Positions 7,851 through 12,167 of a stretch of 12,167 nt of DNA are shown piece after piece. Within the stretch, counting starts at the first letter, position 1. Every line of letters begins with the position of its first letter. The DNA lies in contig CAZMRK010000655.1 of assembly GCA_964568355.1 (NCBI GenBank), positions 1 through 12,167 of the forward strand. Reading direction: 5' to 3'. The notes beneath the pieces are model-generated. The model had not been told where the DNA came from, made no database searches, and saw only the letters and a program-made list of their open reading frames with translations. The DNA is from JAJPJX01 sp964568355 (GTDB lineage Bacteria > Acidobacteriota > Terriglobia > Bryobacterales > Bryobacteraceae). The position numbers were made by a program, and so were the translations under genes.

Positions 7851-8864
7851 CTACGCGACGGCGGTTTGGGACGTTACCGCTTTAATGATGGCCTGAAGGA
7901 TCGTCTCCGGGGTCTGCCCGTCGGCATGGGCGTCAAAATTCAGAATGATGCGGTGCCGCAGCACGGCTGGGGCCACGCGCTCGATATCTTCCGTGCTCAG
8001 GTGATAGCGCCCGCGCATCAGGGCCAGCACGCGGCCGCACTCCACCAGAGCCTGCGCGCCGCGCGGCGAACTGCCGTAGCGGATGTACTTGCGCGAAAGC
8101 TCGTGAGCCTCCTTCTGCTCGGGCTGCGTCGCCATCACCAGTTGTATGGCATATTCCTGCACATGAGGAGCCACCATGACCTCGCGGCACACGCCGCGAA
8201 TGTGCAGGATCGCGTCACGATCCACCGCCGGGTTCACCTGGACGACTTCGCGCTGGATGGTACGCTCCACAATGCGATTCAGCTCTTCACGCGTGGGATA
8301 GGTCACCAGGATCTTCATCAGGAAGCGATCCAACTGGGCTTCCGGCAGGGGATAGGTACCTTCCATTTCGATCGGGTTCTGCGTGGCCATCACCAGAAAA
8401 GGGGCCTCCAGCTCGTGCGTGGTGGTGCCGCTGGTGACCGTGCGCTCCTGCATGGCTTCGAGCAGCGCCGACTGGGTTTTGGGCGTGGCCCGGTTGATTT
8501 CATCCGCCAGCACCAGGTGGGCGAAAATCGGCCCGGGCTGGAAGCGTAATCCCTTGCTGCCGCGATCGGTGGTTTCGATGATCATGCTGCCGACGATATC
8601 GGCGGGCATGAGGTCGGGAGTAAATTGAATTCGCGAGTACTTGAGTTGCAGCGCCCGGGCCAAGGTGCGGAGAAGAGTGGTCTTCCCCAGGCCGGGCACG
8701 CCTTCGAGCAGCACATGGCCGCCCGCCAGCAGACAGATGAGGACACCCTCCACCACATCGTCCTGGCCGACAATCACCTTCCCGATTTCACTTCGGACTG
8801 CGTTTAATTTTTCAACAGCCGCCTGCAGAGCCGCGTCTGATGCCACGTACTTATTGTATTGCAC
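7851..8864 (-). CDS. moxR: MoxR-family AAA+ ATPase
   Basis: 337 aa from the proposed GTG start at 8864. Walker A is GVPGLGKT at 55-62, Walker B is LVLADE at 117-122 (D121, E122), the sensor-1 Asn is in TQNP (about N163), the arginine finger is probably R180 in EAQLDRF, and sensor 2 is SPRGAQA (R268). MoxR ATPases use ATP to remodel or activate partner proteins, typically together with VWA-domain proteins, and all such partners are encoded just downstream here. Start choice: an in-frame ATG at 8948 would overlap the preceding gene by 74 nt and add an atypical 28-residue tail. The GTG at 8864 gives the normal family length and lies 10 nt after the preceding stop. An AGGAAG site (8885-8880) sits 15 nt from this GTG, a little far; an ATT at 8867 would be 12 nt away, and a GTG at 8846 is also possible. 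Confidence 0.92.
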   Translation of the reverse strand: MQYNKYVASDAALQAAVEKLNAVRSEIGKVIVGQDDVVEGVLICLLAGGHVLLEGVPGLGKTTLLRTLARALQLKYSRIQFTPDLMPADIVGSMIIETTDRGSKGLRFQPGPIFAHLVLADEINRATPKTQSALLEAMQERTVTSGTTTHELEAPFLVMATQNPIEMEGTYPLPEAQLDRFLMKILVTYPTREELNRIVERTIQREVVQVNPAVDRDAILHIRGVCREVMVAPHVQEYAIQLVMATQPEQKEAHELSRKYIRYGSSPRGAQALVECGRVLALMRGRYHLSTEDIERVAPAVLRHRIILNFDAHADGQTPETILQAIIKAVTSQTAVA

Positions 8865-8874
8865 AATGGCGCGA

Positions 8875-9321
8875 TCAGGCTTCCTGAAACGATCCGCTAC
8901 CGGCACCGATTTTTTGCGCCAGGTACCCGACAATACGAGACATCTCATCGAGCGCCTTGTACGCCTGCGGCCGGTAGGTGTACCGGGTGAGCGCGTACCA
9001 GCACTGCATCAGGCGGTAGTCAAGAGCCAGCAGGCGCATTTCCACTGCCTCGGCTCCACTGCGCCGGGCATGCCGCAGCAGAAACCGCACAAAGCGATAG
9101 TCGCGTTCGAGGGATTGGTGCAGGGAGGATAACGGAAGGTCCTGGGTCCGGCTGCGGAGTTTTTCGCGAATGACCGGGAAGCTCAGGTGGTTCGCCCTGG
9201 CCTGCTCGACCGCCGCCGCTTCATTCGCATGGGCTCGCAGGATCAGGGTACAGGTGTAGCGAAACCAGTACCCGATCAGGAAGAGAGAAGAAAACAGGAT
9301 TAGTGCACCAGTAGCCGTCAT
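8875..9321 (-). CDS. Single-pass membrane protein of unknown function, first gene of the MoxR operon
   Basis: 148 aa, not recognised as a named family. Residues about 5-28 (GALILFSSLFLIGYWFRYTCTLIL) form one hydrophobic helix at the N-terminus, which could be a membrane anchor with a very short outside end. The rest is a charged, probably helical soluble part: residues 35-60 are rich in Ala, Glu and Arg, and residues 65-135 contain several Arg and Tyr (ERDYRFVRFLLRHARR, MRLLALDYRLMQCWYALTRYTYRPQAYKALDEM). The ATG at 9321 has a strong purine-rich ribosome site, AGGGGAGAGA directly upstream. It is the first gene after the divergent intergenic region and ends 10 nt before the moxR start. Its position suggests a membrane partner or regulator of the MoxR module, but this is inference only. 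Confidence 0.8.
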   Translation of the reverse strand: MTATGALILFSSLFLIGYWFRYTCTLILRAHANEAAAVEQARANHLSFPVIREKLRSRTQDLPLSSLHQSLERDYRFVRFLLRHARRSGAEAVEMRLLALDYRLMQCWYALTRYTYRPQAYKALDEMSRIVGYLAQKIGAGSGSFQEA

Positions 9322-9354
9322 TCTCTCCCCTGCCGATCTGTTCCCACCACATGG

Positions 9355-9366
9355 ACTAGTACTAGT
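9355..9366. promoter_or_regulatory. 12-bp palindrome, candidate operator
   Basis: ACTAGTACTAGT is a tandem pair of the palindrome ACTAGT and is itself a perfect palindrome. It lies 34 nt before the ATG of the 148-aa gene and just inside the predicted start of the leftward transcript. This is a plausible repressor site, but the symmetry could also be chance. Confidence 0.35.
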
Positions 9367-9378
9367 TTACCCATGACG

Positions 9379-9407
9379 AGAATACCATCTCCCCCGGTGT
9401 ACTGCAA
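9379..9407 (-). promoter_or_regulatory. Candidate leftward promoter of the MoxR operon
   Basis: Read on the minus strand, TTGCAG (9407-9402) and TATTCT (9384-9379) are 17 nt apart, the ideal sigma-70 spacing. The hexamers match the consensus at 3 and 4 of 6 bases. The predicted transcript start is near 9372, giving a leader of about 50 nt before the ATG at 9321 with its AGGGGAG ribosome site. It is the best pair found in this region, of moderate quality. Confidence 0.4.
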
Positions 9408-9420
9408 CACTGTCACCGGG
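9393..9420. repeat. Inverted repeat CCCGGTG / CACCGGG over the leftward -35 box
   Basis: Perfect 7-bp arms (9393-9399 and 9414-9420) are separated by 14 nt. The spacer contains the candidate -35 hexamer and a smaller inner repeat GTGT/ACAC (9397-9400 and 9407-9410) around ACTGCA. The geometry suits a dimeric regulator binding the leftward promoter; no known regulator motif is recognised. Confidence 0.4.
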
Positions 9421-9535
9421 CGACTGATAGGGGAAAATCCCAGTAGCAAAAGTCAACAATCCGCTTATTCAAACGAATCGGTACTGTTCTGGCCGTGGTA
9501 CCTTTCCGGCGCATGAACGGTTCCCGACGGCCCGA

Positions 9536-9541
9536 TATAAT
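9536..9541 (+). promoter_or_regulatory. Perfect TATAAT -10 box, leaderless-type promoter of the nucleoside hydrolase
   Basis: TATAAT ends six bases before the ATG at 9548. Normal -10-to-start spacing (about 7 nt) puts the transcript start on or next to the A of the start codon, and no Shine-Dalgarno precedes it, so the mRNA is probably leaderless. No convincing -35 hexamer is seen 16-19 nt upstream. Confidence 0.6.
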
Positions 9542-9547
9542 TGCGCT

Positions 9548-10513
9548 ATGCGCAAAGTGCTCTTCTGTTTGCCTCTGCTGGCGGCCATGTGCGCCGGGCA
9601 GAGCCGCATCCCCGTTATTTTCGACACCGATATCGGGGATGACATCGATGATGCGCTGGCGCTGGCCCTGGCGCTGCAATCGCCCGAACTGGACGTGCGG
9701 GCGGTGACCACCGTTGTCGACGACACGGAGACCCGCACGCGGCTGGCGTGGAAAGAATTGGGGCTGTACGGGCGGCACGATGTCGCCCTGGCCACCGGAG
9801 CCGGGGAGCCGCTGCTCGATCCGATGCGGACGGGACGGGCCCCGCAGTTCTCGGTTCTGACCGATGCCGACACGGCTCCGGAAGCGGCGCGCCGCCGGGC
9901 GGCAGACCTGATCGTAGAGACGCTGCTTGCCTCGCCGCAGAAAATTACCCTGGTTCCGGTCGGTCCGCTGACCAACATCGCCCTGGCACTCAAGCTGGAG
10001 CCGCGCATCAAGCCGCACATTGAGCGCATCGTGCTGATGGGCGGAGCTTTCGCGATGTTGCAGCCGGAATACAACATCGTGCGCGATCGCGCCGCCGCCC
10101 AGATCGTTTTCCGCTCGGGTGTGCCCATCACCGCAGTGGGGCTGGACGTCACGACCAAGTGTAAGCTGCAACGCGCCGATATCGAACGAATGCGCGCCGC
10201 CGGCAATCCGGCCTCCGCGTTCCTGGTGCGCCTGATCGAGTTGTGGCAGAACCATAAGCCGGATCAGTATCCAACTTTGCACGATCCTTTGGCTGTGGCG
10301 GTCGCGCTGCGGCCCGGATTGGTGGAGACGCAACTCGGCAGCGTGCAGGTGGAAACCAATAGCCCGCTGACCAACGGCATCACCATGTTCCGTCCGGCCA
10401 GTCGCCTCCCGCCGGGCGAGACCGCCACCACGCACGTCGCGCGGCAAGTGGACGTCGCAAGGTTCCTGGAACTGTTTCTAAGCCGCCTGAGCGCGCCCCC
10501 GCGCGGGAAGTAG
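9548..10513 (+). CDS. Nucleoside hydrolase (inosine-uridine-preferring type), probably exported
   Basis: 321 aa, about the usual length (310-330) for the family. The calcium-binding Asp cluster is DTDIGDDIDDALAL (D26, D28, D31/D32, D34, D35) near the N-terminus. PVGPLTNIALAL at 137-148 and MGGA at 164 follow the family pattern, EYNIVRDRAAAQIV (N176, D180) corresponds to the substrate-loop motif usually written E-FN-DPEAA, and HDPLAV (H245, D246) supplies the late His-Asp pair. These enzymes hydrolyse the N-glycosidic bond of ribonucleosides to base plus ribose. Before the core, MRKVLFCLPLLAAMCAGQS looks like a Sec signal peptide cleaved near AGQ or QS, so the mature enzyme may be periplasmic, serving nucleoside salvage from outside. 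The C7 and C15 residues do not form a good lipobox. The ATG at 9548 is chosen because it starts the signal peptide and sits right after a TATAAT box. It converges on the trpB2-like gene. Confidence 0.92.
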   Translation: MRKVLFCLPLLAAMCAGQSRIPVIFDTDIGDDIDDALALALALQSPELDVRAVTTVVDDTETRTRLAWKELGLYGRHDVALATGAGEPLLDPMRTGRAPQFSVLTDADTAPEAARRRAADLIVETLLASPQKITLVPVGPLTNIALALKLEPRIKPHIERIVLMGGAFAMLQPEYNIVRDRAAAQIVFRSGVPITAVGLDVTTKCKLQRADIERMRAAGNPASAFLVRLIELWQNHKPDQYPTLHDPLAVAVALRPGLVETQLGSVQVETNSPLTNGITMFRPASRLPPGETATTHVARQVDVARFLELFLSRLSAPPRGK

Positions 10514-10528
10514 CGGAAGCCACGTAGC

Positions 10529-10566
10529 GCCCGATTCATCGGGCCGCGTCGACGCTCTCGTCGACG
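10529..10566. terminator. Two back-to-back hairpins between convergent genes
   Basis: The first hairpin is GCCCGAT/ATCGGGC (10529-10544, perfect, very short loop). The second, CGTCGACG/CGTCGACG around CTCT (10547-10566), is a perfect 8-bp stem. They lie between the stop at 10513 of the rightward gene and the stop codon at 10568-10570 of the leftward gene, so they are in position to end both transcripts. Neither is followed by a U-run, so an intrinsic terminator is uncertain; they may instead stabilise mRNA 3' ends. Confidence 0.5.
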
Positions 10567-10567
10567 T

Positions 10568-11920
10568 CTATTGCGGCAGCGCGGCCATGGCTTCGTCGAT
10601 CTCTTTACCCGGATGCTCGTAGTCCTGGAGCTTTCCGCTCAGGTACGTATCGTACGCCGCCAGATCGAAATGGCCGTGGCCGCTCAGGCAGAACAGGATC
10701 ACGCGGGAGCGGCCTTCTTCTTTCGCCGCCAGCGCTTCATCCACGGCGGCGCGGATAGCGTGTGCCGATTCCGGCGCCGGTAGGATGCCTTCGGTCCGGG
10801 CGAACTCGACAGCCGCTTCGAAGACCGGCGTTTGCGTATAGGCCTTGGCCTCCAGCCAGCCGTGCTTCTTCAAGTGGCTCAGCAGGGGCGATGCACCGTG
10901 ATACCGCAGCCCGCCCGCGTGGATGCTGGCCGGCATGAAGTCGTGCCCCAGGGTGTACATCCGCAGCAGCGGGGTCAGCTTCGCCGTGTCGCCGTAGTCG
11001 TACGCGTAGGCTCCTCGCGTCAGGCTGGGGCAGGCCGCCGGCTCGACCGCCAGGATCCGGACCGGCGAACCGGAGAACTTGTCCAGCACATAGGGCAGCG
11101 CCAGACCGCCGAAGTTACTGCCGCCGCCGAAGCATCCGATCACCACATCCGGCCGCTCGCCCGCCAGTTCCATTTGCAGGCGGGCCTCCTGGCCGATCAC
11201 GGTCTGGTGCAGCATCACGTGGTTCAGTACGCTGCCCAGCGAATAGTTAGTATCGGCATGCGTGGCTGCGTCCTCCACCGCCTCGCTGATGGCCACGCCC
11301 AGGCTTCCCGGCGAATCGGGATGCTGCGCCAGAATCGACCGGCCCGCCTGCGTGTGATCGCTTGGGCTGGCGAACACCTCCGCACCCCAGGTGTTCATCA
11401 TCATGCGGCGATAGGGCTTCTGCTGATAGCTGACCTTCACCATGTAGACCGTGCATTCCAGCCCGAACATGCGGCAGGCCAGGGCCAAAGCGCTGCCCCA
11501 CTGCCCGGCACCGGTCTCGGTGGCCAGGCGCTTGATGCCGGCCTGCTTGTTGTACCATGCCTGCGCCACGGCGGTATTAGGCTTATGGCTGCCGGCGGGA
11601 CTGGTACCCTCGTACTTGTAGTAGATGTGGGCGGGAGTATCCAGAGCCTGCTCCAGCCGCCGGGCGCGGAACAGCGGCGTGGCGCGCCACAGGCGATAGA
11701 TATCCATCACCTCGCCCGGGATATCGATCTCGGGCTTGGGAGAGAACTCCTGCTCGATGAGCGACATCGGAAAAATCGCCTGCAGATCCTGCGGTCCCAG
11801 CGGCTGGCGGGTCTGCGGATGAAGCGGCGGGTCCATCGGCTCCTTCAGCGAGGGCAGCACGTTGACCCAAACCGAAGGAATCTGTCCATCGGTCAGCAGA
11901 AACTTCGAAAAAGCGGACAT
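10568..11920 (-). CDS. trpB: TrpB2-type tryptophan synthase beta chain (PLP-dependent)
   Basis: 450 aa, typical for the TrpB2 subgroup, which is longer than TrpB1 (about 400). EGTSPAGSHKPNTAVAQ at 104-120 carries the Schiff-base lysine K113. ETGAGQWG at 135-142 has the catalytic Glu E135, with Trp where TrpB1 usually has His. GGGSNFGG at 265-272 is the PLP phosphate loop, PAPESAHA is at 381-388, and LSGHGHFDL is at 412-420. The reaction is indole plus serine to tryptophan; TrpB2 enzymes often act without TrpA, and no trpA or other trp gene is visible here, so indole salvage or an alternative role is possible. The ATG at 11920 has no Shine-Dalgarno; TACAAT (11935-11930) ends 9 nt upstream, so the transcript may be nearly leaderless. 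The LUD-domain gene ends 33 nt upstream on the same strand, so co-transcription is also possible. The gene ends beside the hairpins at 10529-10566. Confidence 0.93.
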   Translation of the reverse strand: MSAFSKFLLTDGQIPSVWVNVLPSLKEPMDPPLHPQTRQPLGPQDLQAIFPMSLIEQEFSPKPEIDIPGEVMDIYRLWRATPLFRARRLEQALDTPAHIYYKYEGTSPAGSHKPNTAVAQAWYNKQAGIKRLATETGAGQWGSALALACRMFGLECTVYMVKVSYQQKPYRRMMMNTWGAEVFASPSDHTQAGRSILAQHPDSPGSLGVAISEAVEDAATHADTNYSLGSVLNHVMLHQTVIGQEARLQMELAGERPDVVIGCFGGGSNFGGLALPYVLDKFSGSPVRILAVEPAACPSLTRGAYAYDYGDTAKLTPLLRMYTLGHDFMPASIHAGGLRYHGASPLLSHLKKHGWLEAKAYTQTPVFEAAVEFARTEGILPAPESAHAIRAAVDEALAAKEEGRSRVILFCLSGHGHFDLAAYDTYLSGKLQDYEHPGKEIDEAMAALPQ

Positions 11921-11929
11921 GGAACACTT

Positions 11930-11935
11930 ATTGTA
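11930..11935 (-). promoter_or_regulatory. Candidate -10 box for trpB2
   Basis: TACAAT on the minus strand (5 of 6 consensus bases) ends 9 nt before the ATG at 11920, predicting a leader of only a few bases. No matching -35 was found in the preceding 20 nt. The short spacing and lack of a Shine-Dalgarno parallel the rightward nucleoside hydrolase. Confidence 0.35.
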
Positions 11936-11953
11936 AATCAGGCCGCCGGGCGG

Positions 11954-12166
11954 TTAGCCGACCACCACTACGTGAATCTGGCCCGGCCCGTGCACTCCGC
12001 GAACCAGGATCTGTTCGATATCGGCGGTGCGGCTGGGGCCGGTGATCAGGACCATGGAACTGGTTTGTTCGGCCGGTCGCGGCAGCAGCGTGAACAGCTC
12101 ATCCAGGCCGCTGAGGATGCGCTCGCGCGGCACGATGGCCACGTGCGCCGGAGGCAGCAGCGAGAT
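11954..12166 (-). CDS. LUD-domain protein (LutC/YkgG-type), C-terminal 70 aa, cut by window edge
   Basis: The frame is open to the right edge and ends at the TAA at 11954-11956; 70 residues are visible, starting ISLLPPAHVAIVPRERIL. The tail carries the strong LUD/LutC signature TGPSRTADIEQILVRGVHGPG followed by a final hydrophobic strand QIHVVVVG. LutC proteins act with LutA and LutB in L-lactate oxidation to pyruvate, but whether lutA/lutB lie upstream cannot be seen. The internal Met at 12142 is not the start, because the preceding residues already fit the family. The following trpB2 gene begins 33 nt downstream. Confidence 0.88.
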   Translation of the reverse strand: MSLLPPAHVAIVPRERILSGLDELFTLLPRPAEQTSSMVLITGPSRTADIEQILVRGVHGPGQIHVVVVG

Positions 12167-12167
12167 C

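Noticed and set aside
7078..8549. Open frames of 272 and 227 aa on the plus strand
   Set aside because: Both are antisense to the DUF58 and MoxR genes, whose motifs are unmistakable.
9413..10447. 344-aa open frame on the minus strand
   Set aside because: It is antisense to the nucleoside hydrolase, which has the full family motif set and a promoter at its start.
1..12167. Search for CRISPR, tRNA, insertion sequence or phage signals
   Set aside because: No regularly spaced repeats, tRNA-like cloverleaf, transposase motif or phage gene was noticed; all long stretches are accounted for by housekeeping-type genes.

Overview
The window is a GC-rich, gene-dense bacterial chromosome segment with nine protein-coding genes, two of them cut by the window edges. 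Long antisense frames and overlapping genes fit a high-GC genome. The gene types (MoxR/DUF58/BatA-like cluster, a GH63-like glucosidase, a glucose-dehydrogenase-like MDR enzyme, a TrpB2-type synthase) and at least one apparently leaderless gene suggest an Acidobacteriota member, perhaps of the Bryobacter/Solibacter group. That placement is inferred from protein style, not from a marker gene. No tRNA, rRNA, CRISPR array, insertion sequence or phage gene was seen.

Left block, minus strand, 9321 down to 1: one tightly packed transcription unit. In transcription order it holds a 148-aa single-pass membrane protein of unknown function, a MoxR-type AAA+ ATPase, a DUF58 protein, a BatA-like membrane protein whose VWA metal site is degraded, and a large membrane protein with two intact VWA domains. 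These are followed by a zinc-dependent MDR dehydrogenase resembling glucose 1-dehydrogenase, and the N-terminal half (453 aa) of a GH63-like glucosidase that runs off the left edge. Three successive junctions are ATGA or TGATG overlaps and the other gaps are 8, 10 and 24 nt, so the unit is probably co-transcribed and translationally coupled. The first five genes form the usual MoxR-VWA ATPase/chaperone module. The last two are sugar-metabolism enzymes attached to it. A perfect 10-bp-arm inverted repeat lies just before the dehydrogenase start, exactly where the module changes.

Centre, 9322-9547: a 226-bp divergent intergenic region. It holds a candidate leftward promoter, a 12-bp palindrome, an inverted repeat over the -35 box, and a TATAAT box six bases before the ATG of the rightward gene.

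Right block: a rightward, probably exported nucleoside hydrolase (9548-10513) converges on a leftward TrpB2-like PLP enzyme (10568-11920), with two back-to-back hairpins between them. Upstream of trpB2, on the same strand, is the C-terminal end of a LUD-domain (LutC/YkgG-type) protein cut by the right edge.

Nothing here is clearly a new system. The points most worth a second look are the fusion of a MoxR-VWA module to glucose-handling genes, the loss of the metal site in one VWA partner beside intact sites in the other, the REP-like inverted repeat inside a coding end, and the leaderless-type promoter.
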